Shown: piece after piece, positions 16,804 through 25,729 of the stretch
Numbering within the stretch: position 1 is the first letter of the stretch
Layout: the number at the start of each line of letters is the position of its first letter
NCBI GenBank assembly: GCA_016213205.1
Contig: JACRAZ010000063.1
Location: forward strand, 62,001-126,000
Length of the DNA: 64,000 nt
Reading direction: 5' to 3'
Source: Burkholderiales bacterium
GTDB taxonomy: Bacteria; Pseudomonadota; Gammaproteobacteria; Burkholderiales; Burkholderiaceae_C
Notes under the pieces: model-generated
Databases searched by the model: none
Told to the model about the DNA's origin: nothing
What the model saw: only the letters and a program-made list of their open reading frames with translations
Program-made: the position numbers and the translations under genes

Positions 16804-18402
16804 TCAGAGCCCCTTCGGCCGCACCAGCACGCGCGCCGCGCGGTCCAGGCCACCGATCAGGCGGTTGGCGAAGAAGCTGTTCTGCGTGTCGGGCTCCAGC
16901 GCCGCCACGGCGAGGTTGGCCAGCGGCTGGTCCAGCGGCACGTAGTGGCTGCCGGCCTCGGCCTGCAACTCGCGCGGCGCCAGGCTCACCTGCACCCGCA
17001 CGATCGTCTGCTGGCCATCGGCCACGCGGCCGCGCACATCGGGCCGCGCGGTCTCGCCACGCGCCTGCTCCACCCAGGCCTCGGCCTGCAGGCTGGCCGG
17101 CTCGGCCAGTGGCAGCACCGTCAGGCCCAGCGCCCGCAGGCGTTCGACCGCCGCCCCCTCGCTGGCCGCCAGCCAGTAGCCGCAGGGACGAGGGCGCTCG
17201 ACCAGCGTGCGCAGCTCGAGTGCCGAGTCCCAGTCCACCGCCACGCGCTTGTCGGCACCGGTTTCGGGGTCGAGCATCAGCAGCTCGCGCCGCTGGGGCG
17301 TGGTGGCCGCGGCCACCACCACCGCGCCCCGGCAGGCCAACGTGGCCACCTGGGCATCGGCCGCGCGCTGCAGTGCCTGCAGCTCGTCGGCATGGGCCGC
17401 CGCGCTGGCCAGCACCGCGCGCAGGGCCACCACGTGCGAATGCACGCGCCGCGCCAGGTGCAGGCGGCCGATGCCCACCCCCCGCGTTTCCAGCAGCAGG
17501 CTCACCGCATGGCGCAGGCCGTTCACGTTGCGCCCGGTGTCGGGCTGCACGCCGCCCATCGAGAGGCGCCGGTTCTCGGGGTCCATCGAATTGGTGTAGT
17601 ACCACTCGGTGCGCAGGCCCTCCTGCGCCAACGCGGCCAGCACCGGCTGGCGGAACCAGGCTTCGCTGGCCCGCGCCAGTGCCGGCGGCAGGTTGGGCAC
17701 CATGGCGTACTGCAACAGCATGTCGTTGCGCTGCACGGCGCCGAACTTCTCGAGGTAGCGCCCCACCACCGTGTGCTCGTGGGCATCCACCACCACCACC
17801 GGCCGATAACGCCGCGACAGCGCGGCCATGGCCTGGCTCTCGGGCGTGCGCAGCAGCAGGTGGTCGCGGTTGATGTCGAAGCCGTTGGCGGCCACCCGGC
17901 TGCCCCACTCGGCGCCATCGGGGTTGGCGCGCGGCAGCACGATCACGTCGATGCGGTCCAGCAGCGCACCGAGCTCGGCCCCGGCCAGCGCCCGCGCCAC
18001 CACCAGCAGGGCCTCCGCGCCGGCGGGCTCGTCGCCATGCTGCTGGCCCACCAGCAGCACCGTGGGCCGGCCCTCGCCCCGTGTGAAGCGCAGGGCCTCG
18101 ATCGGCACCCCGGCCTGCGAGCGCCCGGCGGCCAGGTGCTCGATGCGCGTGCCACCGGCCGGCCTGGACTGCACCAGGCGGGCCAGCAGTTCGGCGAGCT
18201 CGTCGTTGCGGGTGAAATCGTCCCGCTCGGGGGCCAGGGCCGGCAGGTCGTAGTGCTGGGCCGGTTCGGGAAAGCGCGCGGCCACCGCGGCCGAGTACGG
18301 CGCCGCCTGCGCCGGTGCATCGCGTGCGGCCAGCGCCGCCACCAGCAGCACCGGCAGGCCCAGCCAGCGCAGCCGGGCCGTCGAGGGGAAGAACAGGCTC
18401 AT
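16804..18402 (-). CDS. Secreted M14-family zinc carboxypeptidase
   Basis: The protein has 532 residues with a signal peptide at 1 to about 33 (LRWLGLPVLLVAALAARDAPAQA). The M14 zinc site is seen in QQHGDEPAG (H122 and E125), with the third ligand His in VVVDAHEHT (208-210). NPDGAEW and FDINRDHLLL are substrate-binding motifs of the family. The remaining 270 residues form an accessory beta-rich region. It probably trims peptides or peptidoglycan stems in the periplasm; the substrate is not evident. It converges with the HerA-like gene: a 15-bp palindrome (GGGGCTCAGAGCCCC, 16799-16813) lies on its stop codon. Confidence 0.82.
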   Translation of the reverse strand: MSLFFPSTARLRWLGLPVLLVAALAARDAPAQAAPYSAAVAARFPEPAQHYDLPALAPERDDFTRNDELAELLARLVQSRPAGGTRIEHLAAGRSQAGVPIEALRFTRGEGRPTVLLVGQQHGDEPAGAEALLVVARALAGAELGALLDRIDVIVLPRANPDGAEWGSRVAANGFDINRDHLLLRTPESQAMAALSRRYRPVVVVDAHEHTVVGRYLEKFGAVQRNDMLLQYAMVPNLPPALARASEAWFRQPVLAALAQEGLRTEWYYTNSMDPENRRLSMGGVQPDTGRNVNGLRHAVSLLLETRGVGIGRLHLARRVHSHVVALRAVLASAAAHADELQALQRAADAQVATLACRGAVVVAAATTPQRRELLMLDPETGADKRVAVDWDSALELRTLVERPRPCGYWLAASEGAAVERLRALGLTVLPLAEPASLQAEAWVEQARGETARPDVRGRVADGQQTIVRVQVSLAPRELQAEAGSHYVPLDQPLANLAVAALEPDTQNSFFANRLIGGLDRAARVLVRPKGL

Positions 18403-18446
18403 CGAGGCACTGTAACGTCGGCCCGGCGTGGCGCCACCGGACCAGG

Positions 18447-21400
18447 CTACAGGGCCAGGCCCTGCAGGCGCCCCTGGGCCAGCAGCGCGGCCACGCCCGG
18501 CGCGGCGCTCAGGAAGCCCGGCACCAGCGGGGCCGGCACCTGCGGCAGCGCCTCGCCCTGCAGCCACGCCAGGCCCAGGCGCAGGGCCTGCTGCTGCGCC
18601 GGCCGATCGCCCGCATGGCCCAGCACCTCGGCCGCCATGTGGCAGGCCTCGGCGAAGTGCAGGTCGAAGGGCCGGTACTCGCTCATCGTGGCGACCACGT
18701 CGCCCAGCGCCGCCACGGCCTGCCGGGCATGGCCCAGCCGCATCAGGCACTGCGCATGCTGCAGCCGGAGCTGCTGCACGGCCGCGCCCAGGCCGGCGCG
18801 CTCGGCCTCGGCAGTCATCGCCACCCATTGCGGCAGAGCCTGGTCCGGCGGCAGGCAGCGGGCCAGCTCGATCCACCACAACAGCCGCATGCCGGGATGC
18901 AGGCTGTCCCACGGATCGCGCAGCGCCTGCAGGCCTTCGAGCACCGGGCGGCCCTCGAATCGCTCGATCTGCAACGCCACCAGGGCACGCTTGGAGCGCC
19001 GGGCTTCCTCCGCTGGCGGCAGCGTGGGCATGCTCGCGCGTGCCAGCGTGGGATCGCCCAGGTCCAGGTACAAGCGCGCCAGCGAGGCCTCGGCATGCAC
19101 CTGCCACGACAGGGCCCCGGCGTCCCGGAACGCCGCAATGGCCTGCTCGGCCACCGCCAGGGCCTCGGCATAACGCCCCAGCCGCCCCAGGCGGCCCGCG
19201 ATGGTCATCTCCGAGTGCGCGCTGGCCAGACCGCCCCCCTGCCCGAGCCGGCGTGTCCAGGCCTGCGCCTTGCGCGTGACCTCGATCGCGCGGGCAAACG
19301 CGCCCGATTGCGCCACCAGGCCACCCAGGTTGTTGGCCGCGGCGGCGCAGGCCGCCCAGTCGTCGATGGCCTCGGCCAGCTGCAGCGCGCGTTCGGCCGC
19401 GTGACGCGCGTCGACGACGCGGTTCGCGCGATGCAGCACCCAGGCCATGGCTTCGGCCACCGCCTGTTGCAGCGCCAGGTCGCCGCACGCCGCAAGACGC
19501 GGCTCCAGCGTGGCCAGCAGGGCCAGCCCGGCCTCGGCCTGGCCGTACTCACCCAACCAGGTGGCCTGCACACACACGGCCCCCGCCTCCTGCTGCAAGG
19601 GCGGTGGTCGGCCCGCCGCCTGCAGGCGGCGCAGCGCGGCCATGGCCTGGGTGGCGGCTTCGCCCCAGGGTTTGGCTTCCACCCGCTCCGAGGCTTGCGT
19701 GGCCACGCTGGTCCAGGCCGCAAGCTGCTGCTCGTCACGGCGCGCGGCCCGCAGCAACCAGCGGTGGCGCTCGTCCACCGCTGCCGCCGGCTCGACCACC
19801 CGCGCCGCGGCGCAGGCCTGCATGCGGCAATCGAAGGCCGCGTCGCCAGCGCCCAGGTGGTCGTGGCAATGGGCCGCCTGGTCCCAGCGCGCCAGCTCCT
19901 CGGCCCGCAGGTTGAGCCGGCAGGCCGCCCGCGCCGCGCGCTCGAAGCCCGCGGCCGCGGCGGCGTGGTCATCGCCGTGCAACCAGTGCATCGCCACGGC
20001 GGCGTCGGGCGCGCCGGCGTCGGCCGCGGCGCGGGCGACGCGGCGGTGAATCTCCTGCGCGATCGACTGCGGGATGCTGCGCCGCAGCCGCTCGCGCAGC
20101 AGGTCATGGGTGAAGCCCAGGCCCTGCATCACGCCGGCCGATTCCAGCTCGGCCCAGACCGGGCTGAGGTCCAGCGCAAAGCGTTCGAGCACGGCTTCGG
20201 CCAGGGCCACCGAGAACTGGGCCTCGGCCACGCAGGCCAGGCGGGCCAGGCGCAGCCCGGGCTCGGACAGGCGGGCCAGGCGCTCGTCCAGCAGTTGCGT
20301 CATCGAGTGCGACACCGTCCAGGCCAGCGGCCGCGGGGCGCGCTGGCGCAACGCGGATTCGCCGTGCAGCGCCCACTGCGCCAGCAGCGCCTCGAGCACG
20401 TGGAACGGGTGCCCCTGCGTCACCGGCAACAGCGCCGTGGCCCAGGCCAGCGGGTTCATCTCGGCCACACCCAGCGCTTCGCGCAGCGATTGCATCAGCG
20501 TGCACAAGGCATCGCGGTCCAGCGGTGGCACGTTCACCGGCACCAGCCGCTCGGGGGATCGACCTGCCCACTGCGCCACGGCGGCGGGGCGCGCACCACT
20601 GCGGGCGCACAGCAGCAGCCGCGGGGCGGCCGTTGCGGGCAGCTGGTCCCAGGCGGCGAGCAGGTCCTCCAGGGTGCTGGGGTCGGCCCAGTGCAGGTCG
20701 TCCAGCAGCAGGCATGTCAGGCCCGCGCGCTGCCAACCGCCCAGCGCCAGCTGCAGGGCCTCGACGAAGCGCTCGCGGTAGGCCGGCCTGTCCGGGGCGG
20801 CGCCCAGCTCGGGCACCAGGCGAGCCAGTTCGCCCTGCACCCAGGGGGCATGGGCCAGTGGCCAGCGCTCGTGCAAGGCGCGCAGCAGGCGCTTCAGCAG
20901 CGCATAGGGCACCGGCGCGTCGCCCGGCGCTGCGCCGACCCGCAGGCTACCGGCCTCCCCGCCCGCCAGCTCGGCCAGCAGCCGGCTCTTGCCGACACCG
21001 GCCTCGCCCTCGAGCAGCACCGCCCGCCCACGCCGCCAGCCGGCCTGCACCGCGGCCAGCAGCTCGGTGCGGCCCACCAGGGTCGGGGGATGCACCAGCG
21101 CGGCCGGTGGCACCAGGCGCGGCCGCGCGCCGCCCGGCGCGCCGGCGCCCACCCGCAGCATCAGGTCCTGCAGCTCGGGGCTCGCGCCGCGGCGCTGGTC
21201 GGCCAGCATCGCCAGGCATTGCGCGACGACCTCCCGCGCCTGCCGCTGCTCGCCCTGCAGGTGCAGCAGCTGCGCCAACCGGACGTAGGGCCGCTCGGCT
21301 TCGGGCGCCTGCCGCAGCAGCGCCTGGGCCAGGGACACCGCGGCGTCGGACTGGCCGGCCTCCAGCAACTGCTGCACCCGCGCCTCCTGGTGCCGGCGCT

Positions 21401-21881
21401 GCGCCTCGGCCATGCGGGTACGCTGCTGCGCCACCCAGCGGCCCAGCGGGCCGGCGCCGCCGTAGTCCAGCCCCGCCAGGAATTCGGGCCAGGCCGCGTC
21501 GGCTGGCGCCGGCTCGGGCAGTGACGCCAGGTCGTGCGTGGTGCCGGCGGCCAGTGCGAGCACATCGTCACCCAGCACCAGCGCCTGCCCGACCAGCTTG
21601 CGAAGCGACAGCAGGCGCGAGCGCAGCGCGGAACGCGGGTCCTTCGACTCATGCTCGGGCCACAGCCGTGCGATCAGCCTGGCCCGGGGCTGCGGCCCCT
21701 CCAGCGCCAGCATGGCCAGCAGCGCCGCGAGCTTGCGCTCCAGCAGCACGGGGGCCGGCAGCCCCGCGCCGCTGACCTGCGGCCGCCCGAGCAACTGCAG
21801 GTGCAACGGGCCGCTCTGGCCTGGGGGGCTTGTCCGGCGCCTGGTGCGGCCCTGTTGATCACGCGTGTCCAAGGCCCGCAC
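18447..21881 (-). CDS. Large BTAD/AAA ATPase transcriptional regulator (SARP/MalT-like architecture)
   Basis: About 1144 residues if the GTG at 21881 is used; an ATG further upstream (21938) is possible. Order of parts: an OmpR-like winged-helix region at about 25-100 (LLERKLAALLAMLALEG, LWPEHESKDPRSALRSRL), a BTAD domain at about 110-245, then an AAA-type ATPase with LVGR, Walker A GEAGVGKS at about 292-299 and Walker B LLLDDLHWAD. More than 500 residues of TPR-like helical repeats end the chain. Such proteins are stand-alone signal-integrating activators. No LuxR-type C-terminal helix-turn-helix is seen. No obvious target cluster identifies itself; the upstream DUF6515 genes are nearest. 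Confidence 0.75.
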   Translation of the reverse strand: MRALDTRDQQGRTRRRTSPPGQSGPLHLQLLGRPQVSGAGLPAPVLLERKLAALLAMLALEGPQPRARLIARLWPEHESKDPRSALRSRLLSLRKLVGQALVLGDDVLALAAGTTHDLASLPEPAPADAAWPEFLAGLDYGGAGPLGRWVAQQRTRMAEAQRRHQEARVQQLLEAGQSDAAVSLAQALLRQAPEAERPYVRLAQLLHLQGEQRQAREVVAQCLAMLADQRRGASPELQDLMLRVGAGAPGGARPRLVPPAALVHPPTLVGRTELLAAVQAGWRRGRAVLLEGEAGVGKSRLLAELAGGEAGSLRVGAAPGDAPVPYALLKRLLRALHERWPLAHAPWVQGELARLVPELGAAPDRPAYRERFVEALQLALGGWQRAGLTCLLLDDLHWADPSTLEDLLAAWDQLPATAAPRLLLCARSGARPAAVAQWAGRSPERLVPVNVPPLDRDALCTLMQSLREALGVAEMNPLAWATALLPVTQGHPFHVLEALLAQWALHGESALRQRAPRPLAWTVSHSMTQLLDERLARLSEPGLRLARLACVAEAQFSVALAEAVLERFALDLSPVWAELESAGVMQGLGFTHDLLRERLRRSIPQSIAQEIHRRVARAAADAGAPDAAVAMHWLHGDDHAAAAAGFERAARAACRLNLRAEELARWDQAAHCHDHLGAGDAAFDCRMQACAAARVVEPAAAVDERHRWLLRAARRDEQQLAAWTSVATQASERVEAKPWGEAATQAMAALRRLQAAGRPPPLQQEAGAVCVQATWLGEYGQAEAGLALLATLEPRLAACGDLALQQAVAEAMAWVLHRANRVVDARHAAERALQLAEAIDDWAACAAAANNLGGLVAQSGAFARAIEVTRKAQAWTRRLGQGGGLASAHSEMTIAGRLGRLGRYAEALAVAEQAIAAFRDAGALSWQVHAEASLARLYLDLGDPTLARASMPTLPPAEEARRSKRALVALQIERFEGRPVLEGLQALRDPWDSLHPGMRLLWWIELARCLPPDQALPQWVAMTAEAERAGLGAAVQQLRLQHAQCLMRLGHARQAVAALGDVVATMSEYRPFDLHFAEACHMAAEVLGHAGDRPAQQQALRLGLAWLQGEALPQVPAPLVPGFLSAAPGVAALLAQGRLQGLAL

Positions 21882-22015
21882 GATAACGTCGCGGTGGCGC
21901 CGGCAGCAAGCGCCGCCGGCGGCCCGATCACGCGGCAATCACGCAGGCCGCCGCAGCCGCCTGCGCCCGGCGGCCGTGCCGGCAGCGCGGCATCACCCGG
22001 CGCCGAGGCGCCCGC

Positions 22016-22894
22016 TCACCTGACCGTGTAGCCCCGCCCTTCCAGGCAGGCCGTGCGGGCGCGCTGGTAGTCGGCGCGTCGCGCGGCATCGCCGCCGGGC
22101 TGGCCCGCGGCCGTGGCGCTGGGGTCGAAGCCGGTCTGGGTGGCAGCCCAGCGGTGGCACTCGTAGTCGTCAGTGGCCTGCTGCTGCGCAGACTGGCCCT
22201 GCCGCGGATAGATGTAGAGCTTGTCGGTGGCCGGCTGCGGCGCGCCGGTGCCGGGATCCACCGGCGTGGGCACCACCTCGTAGCCGCCTTCCTGGCGCTC
22301 GCGGTAGTACACGCCGTTCACGTAGTAGTAGGTGAGCCCGCCGATCACCAGCGCGGTGCGGAAGGTCGGCAGGTCGTGGATGAAGATGCCGATCGGCGGG
22401 CGCACCACGGCATAACCGTAGGGGCCGGGCGCGTACCAGACACCATCCCAGAAGTTGTAGTTGACCCCGGCCCAGAACACCACGCGCGCATGCGAAGGCA
22501 CCGTGCGCACCGCATGGCCGGGCGCCGGGTAGTGGCGCGCGTGGCCGTGGGCGCCGTCCCACCAGCGTGGCGGCTCCACGTGGCGCGAGGGCGGGTCCCG
22601 CCGCGGCGGAACCACATGGGCGTCCGGGCGCGGCGCCGGGCGCTCGGCAGCACGCTCGCCACCACGCCCGCCACCCCGTTCGGCCGCCCGCTCCACGGCG
22701 CGCTCTGCAGCACGTGCGCCGCTGCGATCAGTGTTGCGGTCGCCCTCGCGCTCGCCGCCACGCGCCGCCGGTGGTGACTCGCCGTGCCGGGGCGGGCCGA
22801 GCGCCGATCCTTCGGGTGCAGCCTGCACGGCCGGCATCAGGCCGAGCAGCATTGCCGCCATCAGCGCGGCGAGCCTGGCATTCGGTTGGCGCAT
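22016..22894 (-). CDS. DUF6515-family exported protein
   Basis: The protein has 292 residues with a signal peptide ending near residue 26 (PAVQAAPE). A long Arg/Glu/Ala-rich charged stretch follows (about 40-100, AERAVERAAERGGGRGGERA), then an aromatic-rich DUF6515 domain (WAGVNYNFWDGVWYAPG, GLTYYYVNGVYYR). The final 70 residues form a module shared with the next gene: YECHRWAATQTGFDP and a terminal ACLEGRGYTVR. AGGAG precedes the ATG at 22894. Role unknown; the composition suggests an outer-membrane or periplasmic surface protein. The adjacent gene lies 13 bp upstream, so the two form an operon. Confidence 0.7.
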   Translation of the reverse strand: MRQPNARLAALMAAMLLGLMPAVQAAPEGSALGPPRHGESPPAARGGEREGDRNTDRSGARAAERAVERAAERGGGRGGERAAERPAPRPDAHVVPPRRDPPSRHVEPPRWWDGAHGHARHYPAPGHAVRTVPSHARVVFWAGVNYNFWDGVWYAPGPYGYAVVRPPIGIFIHDLPTFRTALVIGGLTYYYVNGVYYRERQEGGYEVVPTPVDPGTGAPQPATDKLYIYPRQGQSAQQQATDDYECHRWAATQTGFDPSATAAGQPGGDAARRADYQRARTACLEGRGYTVR

Positions 22895-22907
22895 CACATC
22901 GTCTCCT

Positions 22908-23507
22908 TCAGCCCACGCGGTAGCCGCGTCCCTGCATGCAGGCCGACATCGCGCGGCGGAAGTTGTCCATCGGCACCTGGGCTGCCGCCGCCGCGGCCTG
23001 CTGCCGCGCCTGCGCGCGTTCCATCGCCTGGGCGCGCGATTCCTGGGCGATGGCGCCCAGCGCAAACCCCAGCAGCGCACCGATCACCGCGTTTTCGCCG
23101 GCGTGGCGCGGCGAGGACACGGCCGCGCCCAGCGCAGCACCGGTGATGCCGCCGGCCACCACGTCGGCGCCGTCGCGCACCGGGGGCAAGGGCTGCGGGT
23201 AGCGCGGCTGGCGGATCGGCGTCATGCCCGGGTCGAGGCCGGTCTGCTGGTAGGCCCAGCGGTAACACTCGTAGCGGTCACGGTCCTGCTGCCCTTCGGG
23301 CTGGCCCTGCTCGGGGTAGAAGTACAGCGGCGGCGCTGCCGGTGTCGGCAGGCCGGCAGCGTGGCCCTCGGGCCCGTACACCGGGCGCCGGTGCGCCGGG
23401 GCCACCACGCAGCCCGCGAGCTGCGCGGCCACCAGGCAGGCGACGAGGATCGAGACGCCGGGACGCGGCAGCGGGCGACGGGGCAAGGGCGTGGGCATGG
23501 CAGGCAT
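22908..23507 (-). CDS. Lipoprotein with glycine-zipper segment
   Basis: The protein has 199 residues. A lipoprotein signal is clear, with lipobox LAGC near residue 32 (AAQLAGCVV), so it is predicted to be lipid-anchored. After a module shared with the previous protein (PEQGQPEGQQ, YECYRWAYQQTGLDP) comes a glycine-zipper hairpin (GGITGAALGAAVSS and AVIGALLGFALGAIA), as in Gly-zipper 2TM outer-membrane proteins. It ends CMQGRGYRVG. The start at 23507 is chosen for GGAAG seven bases upstream; a second ATG lies three codons later. Function is unknown. Confidence 0.75.
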   Translation of the reverse strand: MPAMPTPLPRRPLPRPGVSILVACLVAAQLAGCVVAPAHRRPVYGPEGHAAGLPTPAAPPLYFYPEQGQPEGQQDRDRYECYRWAYQQTGLDPGMTPIRQPRYPQPLPPVRDGADVVAGGITGAALGAAVSSPRHAGENAVIGALLGFALGAIAQESRAQAMERAQARQQAAAAAAQVPMDNFRRAMSACMQGRGYRVG

Positions 23508-23597
23508 GCTCTTCCAACGCCGTGCCCCCTGCCTTGCGTTGACGTAAAGCAGTGCAAAGTTCGGCGCCCTGCGCCGCGCCGCCACGCGCGGCCCGAC

Positions 23598-24107
23598 TCA
23601 GGCCGCCTGCGTGGCCGGCATCGTGGCCCCCTGCCGCGGGCGTGGCCGGTAGCCGCGCTGCTCGATGTCGAACTTGTCCTCGGCCGCGGCGGCACGCACC
23701 TCCTTGCGGATCTGCGATTCGAGCAGCGGCCGCAGCAGCCGGCCCACCACCGGTGGCAGCGGCAGGCGAATGGTGATCTGCACCTCGGTGCCGGGCTGCC
23801 CCTCGCGGCTTTGGGCCTGGAACTGGAAATGCAGCGTGCCGCCCTTGTTGAAGCCCTCGACCGAGGTGTCGACCATGCGGCCATCGGCCAGCAGTTCACG
23901 CTCGAACACATCGCGCTGGGTGATGCCCAGCAGCCGCACCTCCTGCACGAAGCGCGCGCTTCGCGCCTGCTGTGCCAGCAGCTCGAAGCGCAGCTTCGGG
24001 TGCACGTTGCGGTGGATGTGGTGCTCCAGGTCGGCAAACTGGCATTGCACCAGCGCCACCGGCGCGGCAATCCACTCGCGGTGGGTGACTTCGGCGAAAC
24101 CGGACAT
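23598..24107 (-). CDS. SRPBCC-like (START-fold) domain protein
   Basis: The protein has 169 residues. It begins THREWIAAPVALVQCQFADL, the pattern of polyketide-cyclase/SRPBCC proteins that bind hydrophobic ligands, and continues with alternating strands to LPLPPVVGRLLRPLLESQI. No catalytic residues can be assigned. GAGGAG precedes the ATG at 24107. It is divergent from the ECF sigma factor gene across about 300 bp, so it could be a member of that regulon. RpoE/ChrR-type ECF systems often flank genes for lipid or stress functions. That link is inference. Confidence 0.65.
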   Translation of the reverse strand: MSGFAEVTHREWIAAPVALVQCQFADLEHHIHRNVHPKLRFELLAQQARSARFVQEVRLLGITQRDVFERELLADGRMVDTSVEGFNKGGTLHFQFQAQSREGQPGTEVQITIRLPLPPVVGRLLRPLLESQIRKEVRAAAAEDKFDIEQRGYRPRPRQGATMPATQAA

Positions 24108-24407
24108 GGTGGTCTCCTCGGGCGACGGCGGGCGCGGTGCGCGCCCGCGTTGATCGGATGGGCTGATGGGGTTTACGGCGCATCCGCCCGCGTGGATGCA
24201 GGGCTGGCACGCCGCATCACCCCCGTGCGCTGCGGGGTCGTCGCATCCGGCTGATACGCGGTGCCGTATGCCATGCAGGAACCCGCCATGCCCAGCCGCC
24301 AGACCACCCTGACCACGGCGCTGCCAACGCCGCCCGGACGACCGCGCCCTGGCACGGCTCTGGCAAGATGCGCGGCGTCGCCCCGCGGGGCCCTGCGCCT
24401 GGTCGTG
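24108..24407. other. Divergent intergenic region between SRPBCC gene and ECF sigma gene
   Basis: About 300 bp holds no convincing gene once the sigma factor start is placed at 24408. An in-frame extension of the sigma gene back to 24261 exists, but it codes a Pro/Thr/Arg-rich sequence without family character. TGATC-containing stretches at about 24152 resemble the -35 element of RpoE/ECF11 promoters, but I could not place a convincing -10, so no promoter is called. Confidence 0.5.
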
Positions 24408-25022
24408 ATGCCGCCTGCCTGCCCGCAACCGCCGCCGCATGCCGCTGCCCAGGCCCCCCGGGCGCAGCGCGACGCGTGCCTGGCCGGCTGGCTGGCCCAG
24501 GCGGCACAGGGCAATGCGCAGGCCTTCGAGCAGTTCTACGATGCCACCGCGGCCCCCGCGCGGGCGCTGGCCGTGCGCCTGCTGCGCGGGCCCGACATCG
24601 ACGACGTGCTGGCCGAGGCCTACTTCCAAGCCTGGCGCGAGGCCGCACGTTTCGACGTCGTCCGCGGCAGCGCCGTCACCTGGCTGCTGACGCTGGTGCG
24701 CAGCCGCGCGCTGGACCTGCTGCGGCGCCAGCGGCACGCTGCCCGCGCGCCGGCCGGCGCCGCCGCGGGCGAGGACCCGCAAGACCTGCTGGCCTGCCCG
24801 CTGCCCGGCCCCGAGGACCTGCTGTCCCTGGCCGAGGCGGGCGGCCGGCTCGCCACGGCCCTGGCCACGCTGTCGGCGCAGGAGCGCTGGGTGCTGGGGC
24901 TGGCGTACTTTCGCGAGCTCTCGCATGCCGCCATCGCCCAGGCCACCGGCCTGCCGCTGGGCAGCGTGAAGTCGCTGCTGACGCGCGCGCAGCACAAGCT
25001 GCGCACCCGCCTGAACGCCTGA
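24408..25022 (+). CDS. ECF-type RNA polymerase sigma factor (RpoE-like)
   Basis: About 204 residues from the ATG at 24408. Region 2 is visible as FEQFYDATAAPARALAVRLL, then DIDDVLAEAYFQAWREA and VTWLLTLVRSRALDLLRRQ. Region 4 reads LSAQERWVLGLAYFRELSHA and IAQATGLPLGSVKSLLTRAQ. It resembles the RpoE group paired with cupin ChrR proteins and answering to singlet oxygen or peroxides. The cupin gene follows after 31 bp, supporting this pairing. An upstream ATG (24261) is possible but would add an unlikely sequence. Confidence 0.88.
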   Translation: MPPACPQPPPHAAAQAPRAQRDACLAGWLAQAAQGNAQAFEQFYDATAAPARALAVRLLRGPDIDDVLAEAYFQAWREAARFDVVRGSAVTWLLTLVRSRALDLLRRQRHAARAPAGAAAGEDPQDLLACPLPGPEDLLSLAEAGGRLATALATLSAQERWVLGLAYFRELSHAAIAQATGLPLGSVKSLLTRAQHKLRTRLNA

Positions 25023-25053
25023 TCCCCCGTGCACGAACCCCGCGCGCCCCGCC

Positions 25054-25548
25054 ATGAATGACCACCCCGCTCCCCCACCCGGCGCCGACCCCGACGAGCG
25101 CGCCGTGCTCGATGCCGACATCGCCGACTGGCTGAACGCCGCCGCGGCCACCCCCACCGCGGACGAAGTGAGCGTCGCCCGCGTCAAGCGCCGGCTGCTG
25201 GCGCGCGTGGCCGAAGACCAGCGCCGCCAGCACCTCACCGTGCAGGCCGACGAGGGCCAGTGGCAGCCCTTCGGCCGCGGCCTCAGCCTGAAGCTGCTGC
25301 ACCAGCGCGACGGCGTGATGTCCTACCTGGTGCGGCTGGCCCCCGGCGCGGTGCTGCCGGCGCACCGCCACCCGATCGACGAGGAGTGCGTGGTGCTTGA
25401 AGGCTCGCTGCGCATCGGCGAGCTGGAGGTGGGCGCCGGCGGCTTCCACCTGGGCCGCCAGGAGGTGCTGCACATGCCCATCGTCAGCGAGGGCGGCGCG
25501 CTGATCTTCCTGCGCGGTGCGGCACCAGAGGCCTCCTCGCTGCTGTAG
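25054..25548 (+). CDS. ChrR-type cupin protein, presumed partner of the ECF sigma factor
   Basis: The protein has 164 residues. The C-terminal half is a ChrR cupin (SYLVRLAPGAVLPAHRHPID, EECVVLEGSLRIGELEVGAGG). The cupin metal ligands HRH and E are present. The N-terminal half is helical but lacks the His and Cys residues that hold zinc in the classic ChrR anti-sigma domain: the only cysteine is in the cupin. So either it binds sigma without zinc or it is not an anti-sigma. Position directly after the sigma gene still argues for a regulatory pair. Confidence 0.75.
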   Translation: MNDHPAPPPGADPDERAVLDADIADWLNAAAATPTADEVSVARVKRRLLARVAEDQRRQHLTVQADEGQWQPFGRGLSLKLLHQRDGVMSYLVRLAPGAVLPAHRHPIDEECVVLEGSLRIGELEVGAGGFHLGRQEVLHMPIVSEGGALIFLRGAAPEASSLL

Positions 25549-25729
25549 CGCCGGCGCTCGCGGCCCACGCTTCCGACCCCTTTCCGACCCTCGTCCCACC
25601 CTGGTCCGGCCACGGCCGCGCCGCGCCCGCCGCATTTCGCGACACCGGCCCGCATTTCGTCGCCCGCCTGCGGCGCCGCTGGCACCCGGCCGGAACACTG
25701 CGCACACCCTCAACCCCCCAGGTGTGCCC

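Noticed and set aside
16799-16813. 15-bp palindrome GGGGCTCAGAGCCCC as a bidirectional terminator
   Set aside because: The effective stem is only four to six pairs, it overlaps a stop codon and has no T-tract.
18315-21524. Open frame of over 1000 codons on the plus strand opposite the BTAD/AAA regulator
   Set aside because: Composition is Arg/Gln/His/Gly-rich without domains, while the minus strand shows Walker motifs, winged-helix and TPR sequence.
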